Source of the DNA: Rhizobium sp. 007
GTDB lineage: Bacteria; Pseudomonadota; Alphaproteobacteria; Rhizobiales; Rhizobiaceae
Direction: 5' to 3'
Assembly (NCBI RefSeq): GCF_015353075.1
Contig: NZ_CP064190.1
Span: forward strand, 1 to 64,000
DNA: 64,000 nt
The position numbers and the translations under genes are program-made. Below are positions 43,765-53,262 of this stretch, one piece after another. Numbering within the stretch: the first letter of the stretch is position 1; every line of letters starts with the position of its first letter. Below the pieces are notes generated by a model. It was given only the letters and a program-made list of their open reading frames with translations, was not told the origin of the DNA and made no database searches.

Positions 43765-45009
43765 TGCTGCCCGCTTTCGTCTCCGAATGAGTTCAAGGGT
43801 GCGGGCCATCTCGTTGGTCTGCATCATGAGCGCTTCGTCGCCTGACAATCCCGGCTTTGATCCGATGAAGTCTGGCTTTGACGCAAGTGCAACATGAACA
43901 GATATGCGCGCCGATTGATCAGTCTCATTGGCCGATCCACCCAAAAATGCTCCAACACCATGCTGCTTACAATACAGCACCGCCTCCATAGAATTGTTGA
44001 TGCCGCCCAGGTCAGGCATCTTGATTTGAATGTAGTCGGCGGCCTTCTCGTCGCAAAATGCTCTAATATCAGACAAATTGTTGCACCAGTCGTCGGCGAT
44101 TATTCCCACATTGATGCCGGATTTCTTCAGTTCATTTCGAAGGGTCTTCATCCGTTCGATCTGGTGCTCTCTGGTTCTTTCCAAAACGGGTGTCTCTACG
44201 AGTAGTTGAAGCGGCCCTGCGGCCTCAGCGGCCCTGCCGATTAACTCTGAAACCATAGCAATGTCTTGAGCAAAAATATCACCAAGTAACCCATAGAAAT
44301 CGAAATGAAGAGTCGGCCGGTAATGCTCCACGCCGATGGCAACTACGCGAGATGAGATTTCACGGATGTGCTCAAGCAACTTCTCTCCGTTCCGTCCGAT
44401 TTTGCTTTCGATGTCCGTAAAGTATGTGTGTGGCAGTATCTCTGGACGCTTCAGTATCATGCGATCAAGTTGCAGAGTATTGTGCGGCTCACAGCTCACA
44501 GAGATTGCGATTGGGCTTGTTGAGACCGACGTCTGATATTCGCGTGCGAGAACCTCGGCCATTGTCTCTTTGTGATTTAGCGAAACAGCATGCAGAATCG
44601 CCTGCGTCAACCCATATCGCAACGCCACCGGCAATTGCTGGCCGTCGACAACGAAATCGTCGAACTCTTTGGCAAGTCGACGGAATTCCGAGATTGGCTG
44701 GCCGCGTAGACGATCCGTCACCGCACCCTCGAGCTGGATCAGCCCTTCGCTGCTCCGAAAAAGAGGATCTCTCCCCGAAACGCCTGCGAAAACGACGTCG
44801 CAGCAATCGCCAAAGGCAACTTGGCCGTCCTCGAGGATCAACATAATTGAGACGGCATCGGCAGGCTCAACGATGTCGACAAACCCAGGTGTCTTCGGGC
44901 TGCCCCGATAGATGAACCCGTCTGGCGTCGCGCCAGCCTTCACAGCCGCGAAGTCAATATGAAAGTAACCAGACCGGCCGCCGGAGCAGACAACGCTATC
45001 AATTTTCAT
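43753..45009 (-). CDS. mal: 3-Methylaspartate ammonia-lyase, copy 1
   Basis: An enolase-superfamily lyase of 418 residues; the family reversibly removes ammonia from 3-methylaspartate to give mesaconate. MAL-specific features are SIMLILEDGQVAFGDC and GRDPLF at the N-terminus, the catalytic His in ILPHTYF, metal ligands Asp in FDFYGLLGD, Glu in LVETPVLE and Asp in IADDWCNN, the catalytic Lys in IQIKMPDLGGINN, then GAFLGGSANETDQSAR and GDEALMMQTNEM. All active-site residues are present. ATG 45009 gives the family start (MKIDSV). No glutamate mutase, the usual partner, is in the window. It is the last gene of the PhnF-like/ABC operon. About half its residues match copy 2. Confidence 0.9.
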   Translation of the reverse strand: MKIDSVVCSGGRSGYFHIDFAAVKAGATPDGFIYRGSPKTPGFVDIVEPADAVSIMLILEDGQVAFGDCCDVVFAGVSGRDPLFRSSEGLIQLEGAVTDRLRGQPISEFRRLAKEFDDFVVDGQQLPVALRYGLTQAILHAVSLNHKETMAEVLAREYQTSVSTSPIAISVSCEPHNTLQLDRMILKRPEILPHTYFTDIESKIGRNGEKLLEHIREISSRVVAIGVEHYRPTLHFDFYGLLGDIFAQDIAMVSELIGRAAEAAGPLQLLVETPVLERTREHQIERMKTLRNELKKSGINVGIIADDWCNNLSDIRAFCDEKAADYIQIKMPDLGGINNSMEAVLYCKQHGVGAFLGGSANETDQSARISVHVALASKPDFIGSKPGLSGDEALMMQTNEMARTLELIRRRKRAALAA

Positions 45010-45108
45010 GTCGTGTCCCAATTTTGTGCTGCAACCAGACGACAAGCTGACATCTATTTGCGAGGGGTGTTTCCGGGGTTGTGTCTTGACCTAACAATGC
45101 CGGCGAAC

Positions 45109-45843
45109 CTATGCCGCATCGCTATCATCACTCTCCACGATGAACTGCACTCGATCGCCGGCCCAGACTGATTCTGAATAGCAGATCGGGCGTCCAGTCT
45201 CGTCGACATCGACCTTCTGCGTGCAGAGCACCCAGCGGGAGCGCGGCTGTTGAAGCACGCGCGCCTCATAGTGGGTCGGCGGGCGCGTGGTGATAGCGGT
45301 ATGAAGGCGGGTATAATCGTGTATTCCGTAGGTCTTCAAATGTAAACTTGAGCCTTGCTCCAATTTGAGCTGGGCAAATCCAGGGAACCGTTCGGACGGA
45401 TAGTACATTTGGCCGAACGCGATAATGACGCCATCCGCGAGCGATACACTCTCAACGACAACCACTAGATCGCCCGCCTTGATTTTAAGGCGCTGCGAAA
45501 CCTGGTCCGATGCGGGCACTTCCTCGACCCTCTTCAATATCTTGCCAGGATCGACTCCTTGACGTTTTAGATTCTCTGAATACCGGGTTCGCTTCGAAAT
45601 CTCATAGTTGATGATCCCATCGTGAACGAACGTGCCGCGGCCTTGTTCGATGCGCACGAGGCCATCATCTTCGAGCATCGACATTGCGCGGCGGACTGTG
45701 TTTCGGCTAACGTCGAAGCGGGATGCGAGTTCTGGCTCTGTTGGAAGACGCGACCCGGGACCGAGACCTTGAGTGGAGATATCCTCGACGATTTTTTCAC
45801 CAATTTGCCGCCAAAGAGCCTCTCCAGATTTTCGTTCAAGCAC
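45109..45843 (-). CDS. PhnF-like GntR/HutC-type regulator
   Basis: A 244-residue repressor with an N-terminal winged helix (ALWRQIGEKIVEDIS, LPTEPELASRFDVSRNTVRR, MSMLEDDGLVRIEQGRGTFV) and a C-terminal UTRA ligand domain. The UTRA part has PhnF hallmarks: EISKRTRYSENLKRQG, YPSERFPGFAQLK, YGIHDYTRLHTAITTRPPT and PICYSESVWAGDRVQFIVE. PhnF proteins regulate phosphonate or phosphate-ester uptake and breakdown. It starts with GTG 45843 preceded by AGGAG. It lies between the ABC permease and the ammonia-lyase in the same direction and presumably controls this operon. Confidence 0.8.
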   Translation of the reverse strand: MLERKSGEALWRQIGEKIVEDISTQGLGPGSRLPTEPELASRFDVSRNTVRRAMSMLEDDGLVRIEQGRGTFVHDGIINYEISKRTRYSENLKRQGVDPGKILKRVEEVPASDQVSQRLKIKAGDLVVVVESVSLADGVIIAFGQMYYPSERFPGFAQLKLEQGSSLHLKTYGIHDYTRLHTAITTRPPTHYEARVLQQPRSRWVLCTQKVDVDETGRPICYSESVWAGDRVQFIVESDDSDAA

Positions 45844-45903
45844 TGTCTAGCTTCTCCTATCTGTGGAATTCCGAGCATTGTCGATTGTGGTTATCGGATC
45901 ATT

Positions 45904-46791
45904 TTAGTTCAGTTCGAAGGCTGCATCCAGCCGGTCGCGAAACCAATCCCCGACAAGCGTTACGGATAGGGCGGTCAGGAATATCACCGTGCCGGGGGCG
46001 ACCGCCGTCCACCAAGCGGTTGTCATGAATTCGCGCCCGCTGCCGATCATCAGGCCAAGGCTTGTCAGCGGGGGCTGGATTCCGAGGCCGAGGAAACTCA
46101 AGCCGCTTTCAAGGAGAATAATGCCTGGAAAGTTGAGCGTAATCTGCACGAGCAATGCCCCGCCAATGTTTGGAAGAACATGCCTAGAGTATATGCGGAT
46201 TGGATGAAAACCAAGATTGCGTAGCGCTTCAACGTATCCCAACTCTTTTGCAGAGAGGACCAGGCCACGAACTAGTCGCGCATAGACCTCCCAGCCGTAG
46301 AGTCCGAGCAAGATGACAAAAAGGAATACGCTGTTTCCAAAGAAAGCCAGCGCGGCCAGGGCGAAGATCATGAATGGGATAGAGGCCTGAAAATCGACAA
46401 GCGCTGAAAGAATATCCTCCCAGAGACCCTGAAAGTGAGCTGCCAGAAAGCCAAGTAGTGTGCCGAATCCGGCTCCTACTAAAGTTCCAGTGATCGCAAT
46501 TAACAGGCTAAAGCGCAGAGAAAACAGAACGCGGCTGAAGACATCTCGACCAAGTTCGTCGGTTCCAAAATAGTATCCGTGCGGCCCACCCAAAAACGAT
46601 GGCGGTTTGAGGCGGATGAGGAGGTTTTGATCATTGTAGCCATACGGGGCGAGAATGTCCGCTAGCGCCGCACTCATCGCAGCCACTACCAGAAACAATA
46701 TCGCGCCCACGATCACAAGACTTGGGAGCCGTCTCGTCGATGTGAGCTCGTTCCTTCTTCCGATCGGATCCACAGCGGCTTGCTCCGTCAT
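45904..46791 (-). CDS. ABC oligopeptide-type permease (DppC/OppC-like)
   Basis: A 295-residue inner-membrane permease with the family start PSLVIVGAILFLVVAAMSAA, the FGTDELGRDVFSRVLFSLRF loop and the EAA region (LGYVEALRNLGFHPIRIYSR HVLPN). It pairs with the DppB-like gene upstream, overlapping it by four bases. Together with two ATPases and a family 5 binding protein it forms a complete peptide/opine-type importer. Confidence 0.9.
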   Translation of the reverse strand: MTEQAAVDPIGRRNELTSTRRLPSLVIVGAILFLVVAAMSAALADILAPYGYNDQNLLIRLKPPSFLGGPHGYYFGTDELGRDVFSRVLFSLRFSLLIAITGTLVGAGFGTLLGFLAAHFQGLWEDILSALVDFQASIPFMIFALAALAFFGNSVFLFVILLGLYGWEVYARLVRGLVLSAKELGYVEALRNLGFHPIRIYSRHVLPNIGGALLVQITLNFPGIILLESGLSFLGLGIQPPLTSLGLMIGSGREFMTTAWWTAVAPGTVIFLTALSVTLVGDWFRDRLDAAFELN

Positions 46792-47726
46792 CGCGATATC
46801 CCTCCCGTCTTCGAGCCGATCCTCGGATCAAGCCAGCCATAGATTAGATCGACCAGAAGATTGGCCATCACCATGGTTAGGGCCGAGATAAAGACGATCG
46901 TTTGCACAACAGCCACCTCGCGTGCTGCGACTGCGGTTACCGTGAGTCGGCCAATACCAGGCCAAGCAAAAACCGTTTCAACGATTACTGCTCCGCTTAA
47001 TAGTTGGCCGACAATGAGCCCGAGCATTGTGACGATAGGAAGCGCTGCGTTGGGAAGGGCATAGCGTAAAACGCGCCATGATGAGGGTAATCCGTTCGCC
47101 AATGCCGTCTTCATGTATGCTTGTGACAGTACATCCAGCATCGACGCTCGCGTGAAACGCGCAAGTGTTGCTGCATTCCACAGGCCAATAGTCAGCGCGG
47201 GCATAACTAGGTGAGCCAAAGTCGCGCTTCCTGAACTCGGAAGCCACCGCAATGACATCGAAAACAGCATAATGAGCAAGATCCCGAAGAAAAAAGTTGG
47301 GACGCTATGACCGACGACCGCGAGGGAGATGACACTACGATCGACAATGGAATTTCGCATCACTGCTGCGGCGATGCCTGCCGGCAAGCCGACGATGAGC
47401 GCCACGGTCAGTCCCGCGAAACCAAGCATCAACGTTGCGGGAATTCGCTCAGTCACCACTTGGAGCGCCGGACGTCCGTCGCGGAAGGACGTACCAAAAT
47501 CGCCGTGCAGGACGCTTGCAACATACCGAATATACTGAACATAAATCGGTGCATCCATGCCCCAGCGGGCGCGATACTGCTCAACGACGCTTGCGGGAGT
47601 GTCTTCGGGCAGCAGTATTTTGATCGGATCGCCAGCGAGACGAAGCATCAGAAAAACAAATGTGACGACGAGAACCAGAGAAAGGAGGGCCCGAAGAGTT
47701 CTCACAATCAGGAACCGAGTGCTCAT
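46788..47726 (-). CDS. ABC oligopeptide-type permease (DppB/OppB-like)
   Basis: A 312-residue permease with the N-terminal signature LRLAGDPIKILLPEDTPASV, the RYRARWG-like segment (VVEQYRARWGMDAPIYVQYI), GTSFRDGRPALQVV and the EAA loop near LDVLSQAYMKTALANGL. It overlaps the ATPase stop upstream and the next permease start downstream by four bases each. Confidence 0.9.
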   Translation of the reverse strand: MSTRFLIVRTLRALLSLVLVVTFVFLMLRLAGDPIKILLPEDTPASVVEQYRARWGMDAPIYVQYIRYVASVLHGDFGTSFRDGRPALQVVTERIPATLMLGFAGLTVALIVGLPAGIAAAVMRNSIVDRSVISLAVVGHSVPTFFFGILLIMLFSMSLRWLPSSGSATLAHLVMPALTIGLWNAATLARFTRASMLDVLSQAYMKTALANGLPSSWRVLRYALPNAALPIVTMLGLIVGQLLSGAVIVETVFAWPGIGRLTVTAVAAREVAVVQTIVFISALTMVMANLLVDLIYGWLDPRIGSKTGGISR

Positions 47727-48730
47727 GCGCGGCCACCGCCTTCAGTGTCTGCCGGCACAGCCGAGTGGCAGGCCACCTGGCGTCCTTGGCGAACATCCAC
47801 CAACGCGGGCTCAACCCATCGGCAAATGTCGCGTGAGAAGGGACACCGGCGTTGGAATCGGCAGCCAGACGTTTCCGATGCTGGATCCTGCAGTTCGCCA
47901 CCGAGCAATCGCCCAGCCGAGGGATGTTGCCGGCGTGTCGTGGGCACCGCCGCCAGAAGGGCTTGCGTGTAGGGATGATAGGGATTCTTGAATATGTCGG
48001 CCGTGGGAGCGATTTCGACAATACGTCCGAGGTACATGACAGCAACGCGATGGCTAATATGCCTCACGACCCGTAAGTCATGGGAGATGAACAGGTAGCT
48101 CAAGCCGAATACCTGTTGCATTTCCATTAGGAGGTTCACTATCTGAGCTTGCACCGAAACATCGAGTGCAGAAACCGGCTCATCGCAGACGATTAGCTTC
48201 GCCTGCATCGCCAGGGCCCGGGCAATAGCGATGCGCTGCCGCTGGCCACCTGATAGCTCGCGCGGAAGTCGATGCTCGATGCTGGCTCCGCCAAGGCCAA
48301 CCCGATCCAGCGCGTCGACCATCTGGTTGTGGCGCGCGCGCTTACCGCCGGCCAATCCATGAACGGAAAGAACTTCCTCTATCTGAGCGCCAACAGGCAT
48401 CCGAGGGTCCAAAGCACCGGCAGAGTCCTGGAAAATCATCTGCATGTTGCGTCGAGACTTCCGCCAGGCAGCTTCGCTAAGCTTGAATAGGTCTGCGTTC
48501 TCGTAATGAACAGTTCCACTCGTCGGCTTCATGAGCCCGAGCGCAATTCGTCCCGTTGTCGATTTCCCAGATCCGCTCTCGCCTACAAGCGCGAGCGTTT
48601 CTTTGCGGCCAATGGAAAATGTTACATCATCGACCGCCTTTATCGTGCGTGCCTTCGGCCCAAACAAGCCGCGAGCCGACGCGAACGACCGCGACACGGC
48701 CGTTACTGTCAGTAATGAAGCCGGGTTCAT
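47723..48730 (-). CDS. ABC ATPase of the importer (DppF/OppF-like)
   Basis: A 335-residue nucleotide-binding subunit: Walker A ALVGESGSGKSTTGRIAL, signature LSGGQRQRIAIARALA, Walker B LIVCDEPVSALD and the OppF-type C-terminus with cysteines (GCRFQRRCPFSRDIC) that often carries an iron-sulphur site. ATG 48730 overlaps the upstream ATPase stop (ATGA). Confidence 0.9.
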   Translation of the reverse strand: MNPASLLTVTAVSRSFASARGLFGPKARTIKAVDDVTFSIGRKETLALVGESGSGKSTTGRIALGLMKPTSGTVHYENADLFKLSEAAWRKSRRNMQMIFQDSAGALDPRMPVGAQIEEVLSVHGLAGGKRARHNQMVDALDRVGLGGASIEHRLPRELSGGQRQRIAIARALAMQAKLIVCDEPVSALDVSVQAQIVNLLMEMQQVFGLSYLFISHDLRVVRHISHRVAVMYLGRIVEIAPTADIFKNPYHPYTQALLAAVPTTRRQHPSAGRLLGGELQDPASETSGCRFQRRCPFSRDICRWVEPALVDVRQGRQVACHSAVPADTEGGGRA

Positions 48731-49782
48731 TCGCCAGTTCCCAACGGAAAATGGCATGCTATGACGGCCCCGCTCGACGTAGTCGTGCGATGGGGCGTCA
48801 CCTGCCAACATTTAGTTTGCGCCGCCTGACAGCGAGGCGCGAATGCGCAACCAATCGTCGCGTTGGAAAGCGATGCCACACTACCCGGTATCGTGACCAA
48901 TGTGTCTGCCACTCGATTGATGTCGGGCGACGCATCAATCAAGCCGCGGGTATAAGGATGCCTCGGCTGATCCAGCACGGTGTCGGTTGCGGCCTCTTCC
49001 ACGATTTCGCCGGAATACATAACGGCAATTCGATCGGAGGTCTGGGCAATGACACCAAGGTCATGGGAGACGAGGATGATTGCCATCCCGAGCTCGCGGC
49101 GGAGGTCACTCAGCAAGGTCAGTATCTGAGCTTGTATGGTAACGTCGAGGGCGGTCGTGGGCTCATCTGCGATGAGAAGTTTCGGCTCGCATGATAGCGC
49201 CATGGCGATCATTGTGCGTTGGCACATTCCACCCGAGAGCTCGTGGGGAAAATCATTCAATCGTGCCCGCGCGGCGGGCATCCGTACGAGGTCGAGAAGT
49301 CTCACCGCCTCCGCAAGCGCTGCCGTACGCGACAAGCCCTTGTGAACGATAAGCTTGTCGGCAATCTGGGTTCCGACGCGGCGCACAGGATTTAGCGAGC
49401 CCATCGGATCCTGAAAGATCATAGCGATCTCTCGGCCACGCAAACGGGCGAGCTTTTCGGACGATAAGCGTTGCACGTCTGATCCATTGAAGTGGATTTG
49501 GCCCTCGATTTGCGCGTTATCCGGTAGGAGGGACAGGATCGCCGAGCAAAGAGTGCTCTTGCCACAGCCACTCTCGCCGACGATGCCCAAACATTCCCCA
49601 ACGCGAACGCTAAGCGAAATGCCCCTGACGGCATGGATAGGGCCATCACGGCCCGAGAGCCGAACGCTGAAATTCTCGATCCGCAATAGGTCGTTGCCGT
49701 AGGGTGTTGGCGAAGGAGTGGGTGCTGCGATACCTCGCAGCGCCCGACCGCTTTCTTCGAAACTCAGTTCAATCAGCGACAC
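48727..49782 (-). CDS. ABC ATPase of the importer (DppD/OppD-like)
   Basis: A nucleotide-binding subunit of about 351 residues: Walker A GIVGESGCGKSTLCSAIL, signature LSGGMCQRTMIAMALS, Walker B LLIADEPTTALD, and OppD-type end GCAFAPRCQAAQTKC. The start is uncertain: GTG 49782 lies just after the binding-protein stop, whereas an ATG at 49866 would overlap that gene by 73 bases. Confidence 0.85.
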   Translation of the reverse strand: MSLIELSFEESGRALRGIAAPTPSPTPYGNDLLRIENFSVRLSGRDGPIHAVRGISLSVRVGECLGIVGESGCGKSTLCSAILSLLPDNAQIEGQIHFNGSDVQRLSSEKLARLRGREIAMIFQDPMGSLNPVRRVGTQIADKLIVHKGLSRTAALAEAVRLLDLVRMPAARARLNDFPHELSGGMCQRTMIAMALSCEPKLLIADEPTTALDVTIQAQILTLLSDLRRELGMAIILVSHDLGVIAQTSDRIAVMYSGEIVEEAATDTVLDQPRHPYTRGLIDASPDINRVADTLVTIPGSVASLSNATIGCAFAPRCQAAQTKCWQVTPHRTTTSSGAVIACHFPLGTGE

Positions 49783-49793
49783 TAGCGCGGCCC

Positions 49794-51365
49794 CTAGTTT
49801 GCGGCTCGAGCAAAGGCGAGATTGTCTGGACGGAAGTCCGTTCTGTAATCTGCGGTCGGCAACCAAAGAATACGGCGCTTCGCCGCGAAGAACTGTGGCG
49901 TCCGGTAGAGCGGGAACGCGGGAACCTCGTCGCCCAGGATATCGAGGATACCCCGGAAAGTTTCCCTTTGGCTGTCCCCGTCGAGCGTTGCCAGCTTATT
50001 GGCGAGAGTGTCGAGTCCTGGGACACCGTTCGGAAAGCCGCGTTGGCGAGTAAGGGATTGATTGCCGAAGAAGCACGACCCCAAGGCTTCCGGTGCGGCG
50101 AACTCGAAACCACAACCTCCCATTACGGCCGCACGGCCAGGAGCGAAAGCCTGCGACCAATTCTCGACGATTTCGAGCTTGGCGTTGACACCGACTGCCT
50201 GCCACATGGCTTGGATGGCCTGCATGACAGTCTCGCCATTGACGTAATAATTGGCCAGCACCCGAAGCGTTACAGGCGCGCCCGAGTATCCTGCTTCCTT
50301 GAGCAATTTCCGCGCGCGATCGGGATCAAACTTAAATCCTTGCCGGCTTTGATCGTACAACGCACCAAGGGCGGGTAGTTGGAACTGGTTCTCGACGTTG
50401 GTCTTTCCATTCCAAATTGATTGGACGATCGCGTCGCGATCTATTGAGAGCGCTAGAGCTTGGCGAACTCGTTTGTCCGCAACGACCGGTTCGGTGGCCA
50501 CCATCCAGAGCTGTTGCATTTGATCCAATAGGGATGGCAACACGTGGAGGTCGGTGGTTGCCTCGATCGTCGCGAACTGGTCGGGCGTGATCTGCGTAAT
50601 CAGATCGAATTCGCCACTGACCAGTCCGGCCACGCGGGCTGCGGTCTCAGGCACCTCCCGAAAGGTGATCGTGTTGAAGCTCGGGCGCCCGCCAAAATAG
50701 TCGTCGAAAGCGGAAAATTTGATATGGTCGCCGTCTTTCCATTCGACGAATTTTAGGGGTCCCGTACCGATCGGTGCTCGTTTGAACGCCGCTTGCCCCT
50801 TTGTCGTATATGCGCGCTTGTTGACGATCGCCGCAGAATAATGCGCTAACTTCAACTCGATTGTCGGATCGGTCTCGCAGCTTACAATTCGCACCTTATA
50901 GCGGGAAACGACTTCGGCAGGCTTCCAGCATCCAAAAAACGCTTTGGCCGACGGGAGCATTGCACTCTCGCCAAAGATTCGCTCCGAGGAAAAGGTGAAG
51001 GCAACGTCATCGGAGGTGAACTCGTCTCCGTTGTGGAATTTTACGCCTTGCCGGAGATCAAGCTCGACAGTACGGCCGTCAATCCGTCTCCACGCCATCG
51101 CCAGCGCCGGAACGAGAATAGAACCCTTCGACGGATCGAGGCTCTCGGCTTTGTAGTCCCGCCTGATGAGGTTGTCGAAAACCGAACCGTAGACCCGCAA
51201 TTCCGTGGCAAGCGGTGTATCGGCAGGGTCCATCTTCGACCCGAGGGAGTTCACAGCGATTGTGAGATTGGGGCGGTCTTGAGCGCTAGCCCCCGTTCCT
51301 AAGAGCGTAGCGGCAATTGCTAGGGCGCCAGCCAAAGCAGGTATGCGAGGAAGCCAAAATTGCAT
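49794..51365 (-). CDS. ABC substrate-binding protein, family 5 (peptide/opine type)
   Basis: A 523-residue periplasmic binding protein with signal peptide (ALAGALAIAATLLGTGASAQ) and SBP_bac_5 features: ELRVYGSVFDNLIRRD, VKFHNGDEFTSDDVAFTF, PIGTGPLKFVEWKDGDHIKF, RQALALSIDRDAIVQS and LKEAGYSG. The ligand cannot be told from sequence. In this operon, between a phosphoesterase gene and a PhnF-like regulator, an organophosphonate or opine-like compound is a candidate. Confidence 0.9.
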   Translation of the reverse strand: MQFWLPRIPALAGALAIAATLLGTGASAQDRPNLTIAVNSLGSKMDPADTPLATELRVYGSVFDNLIRRDYKAESLDPSKGSILVPALAMAWRRIDGRTVELDLRQGVKFHNGDEFTSDDVAFTFSSERIFGESAMLPSAKAFFGCWKPAEVVSRYKVRIVSCETDPTIELKLAHYSAAIVNKRAYTTKGQAAFKRAPIGTGPLKFVEWKDGDHIKFSAFDDYFGGRPSFNTITFREVPETAARVAGLVSGEFDLITQITPDQFATIEATTDLHVLPSLLDQMQQLWMVATEPVVADKRVRQALALSIDRDAIVQSIWNGKTNVENQFQLPALGALYDQSRQGFKFDPDRARKLLKEAGYSGAPVTLRVLANYYVNGETVMQAIQAMWQAVGVNAKLEIVENWSQAFAPGRAAVMGGCGFEFAAPEALGSCFFGNQSLTRQRGFPNGVPGLDTLANKLATLDGDSQRETFRGILDILGDEVPAFPLYRTPQFFAAKRRILWLPTADYRTDFRPDNLAFARAAN

Positions 51366-51495
51366 GACGAAATGCCTTTCTTAGTTGGCGTTCGAGGACG
51401 GGATCAACCCGCGCTAACGCCGGTCTGAGGAGCTTCAGCCGAGTGTCCGGCACTTGGGGGTGTTCGCTTTCGGCGTTTGTTGCCCGCCGGCCCAA

Positions 51496-52383
51496 TCACG
51501 CCATGAGTAATCGCCCTGTTTCCTCGCCGAGGGACGCCAAGGGGAGGTGTGGGACAGTTCGCATGGCACCGTGGCGTGCCAAAAGTTCGGTAATGTCGTT
51601 GGGTACGATGCCGGGCGGTTCGGCGAGGGTGAATTCGAAGCCACCTGCGTCGTCTAACCAATAGTGGACGACGCCTGGTTTCAACAAAGCACGAAAAGAT
51701 CGCGGCATCCGCAATATCTGCGCTGTACTCGGTGCCCAAACCATTGCGATCGAGCCAGTTACGAAACTGCGGTAGTGATGATTGTGGCCGGACGCTACGA
51801 GGCGGAGGTTGGCATCTCCAAGTGCGGCTAGTAGGCGGTTGCGGCCCTCCGGGACCACGCAAATATCAGGGGAACTATCCTCATCGAGCCTTTCCACGCA
51901 CAGCGGCTTGTGAAGAAAAATGGCGAGTGGGCGGGTCCGGTCGCGCGATACGATGTCGAGTAACCAGTCATACTGGTCCTCCTCTCTTTGCACATTGCTG
52001 CCAAGGAGGAACGCATTGAGACCTATGAGGCGCCATGCGCCGAGCTCGCGGGTCCAGCGATCTGTGCCGAATACTCCTAAGTAGCGCTCGATCCGTTCGT
52101 GATTGACGTGTTGTCCTAGATAGGGGTTGGGGTTCAGGTCGCCAATATCGTGGTTTCCAGGCACGGCCGACCACGGAACAGTAATTCGATCCAACTGCGA
52201 CCTAGCAAAGACGTGGTCTTCTAAGCAATCCGGATCGTCAAGCGCGTGATCTCCTGTCGATACAACCATATCGGGATTCTCGCGCGCAATATACGAAAGG
52301 CAAGACTCCCACCCGTGTTGATTGTACGCGCGGACCTCGCTGAGATGTAAATCGGAAACTTGGATAACATGATGCCGTGTCAT
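51496..52383 (-). CDS. Calcineurin-like metallophosphoesterase (CpdA/GpdQ type)
   Basis: A 295-residue class III phosphodiesterase-type enzyme. Metal-binding motifs occur in order: QVSDLHLS, VVSTGDHALDD, AVPGNHDIGD, FLHKPL and VASGHNHHYRS. There is no signal peptide, so it works in the cytoplasm. ATG 52383 is chosen; a GTG ten codons upstream is possible. It heads the ABC operon with the binding protein 130 bases downstream. A diester hydrolase that processes the imported compound is the natural reading. Confidence 0.85.
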   Translation of the reverse strand: MTRHHVIQVSDLHLSEVRAYNQHGWESCLSYIARENPDMVVSTGDHALDDPDCLEDHVFARSQLDRITVPWSAVPGNHDIGDLNPNPYLGQHVNHERIERYLGVFGTDRWTRELGAWRLIGLNAFLLGSNVQREEDQYDWLLDIVSRDRTRPLAIFLHKPLCVERLDEDSSPDICVVPEGRNRLLAALGDANLRLVASGHNHHYRSFVTGSIAMVWAPSTAQILRMPRSFRALLKPGVVHYWLDDAGGFEFTLAEPPGIVPNDITELLARHGAMRTVPHLPLASLGEETGRLLMA

Positions 52384-52413
52384 ATTCGTACTTAAGTCTT
52401 CGATCAGATACAC

Positions 52414-53262
52414 CTGAAGCTCCCATGAAATACATGAGGCTTAAATAGGTAGGAACGTTTACAGGTTTGTGACGGTGGCAGGATTTTTTGCAGAGAAACT
52501 TCATGTGATGAGGTCGGGTCCCTGCGCTTCGAGGAGAGGGCTGAGCAAAGCGGCGATGGGACCGCACCTAGATCAATGCGGCACGAGAATTTACTTAGCC
52601 GGCGACGGCGCCTGTTGGGGAAGACCAGACCCATACTTTTCTGCTACAACACGTCGCGTATCGCGACCTTCTTCCATCTCTAGAGGAAGCTCTCCCTTCG
52701 GGATTTCTGTGCGAGAGACGTGCGACTGCATCGTTGTCGGGGACGGTGGGGTTAAGAACGCGCGGGCGGGTTTGAGGGAGGTCGCGGTCGTGCTGCAACC
52801 TGGCTACCCGGCGGCAACGTCGCCTCATCGTCTGCGCAGCCATCGGACTCGATGCCCAGGAACCGTCGGAATGAAGTTAGCTTCGGAGTGGGGAGAACCG
52901 GGTCAACGGTTGGGCTAGGCTGGCGCTGCAACCTATGTGAACGTGTGCATCGACCTGCCGTGAACTTGAGCAGCGAGGTGTCGGCGCCGATATCATTGCC
53001 CACGTAGCCAGCCCTATCGAGTGCGCAGCGACAATGAGATGGACTGGCGCGTGCGGTTGCCGCTCGAACGCTCCAACCTGCGTGGCGGATCGTTCAAAAC
53101 CGGCCCACCCTACCGTGGGCCCGCCACGTGATCAGCGGGCCCTACACATAGCGCATTCACAAGGGCGGCCTACCAATCCAAAGCGCGGCGGTGTGACGAC
53201 AATGACGCTCAGAGCTGCGTACACCGGGATCGGAATGAACCAAGACGGCGGCCGAGGAAAGG
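52414..53262. other. 850-base gap between the two ammonia-lyase operons
   Basis: Open frames in this GC-rich stretch are short, lack ribosome binding sites and match nothing I know. The first 100 bases should hold the promoter of the phosphoesterase-ABC operon. The rest may be remains of a lost gene or the terminator zone of the upstream operon, and it separates two blocks that each end in a methylaspartate ammonia-lyase gene. Confidence 0.4.

Noticed and set aside
52469..53262. Open frames of 80-150 codons in the gap between the ammonia-lyase operons
   Set aside because: No ribosome binding sites, odd composition and no recognisable motifs on either strand.
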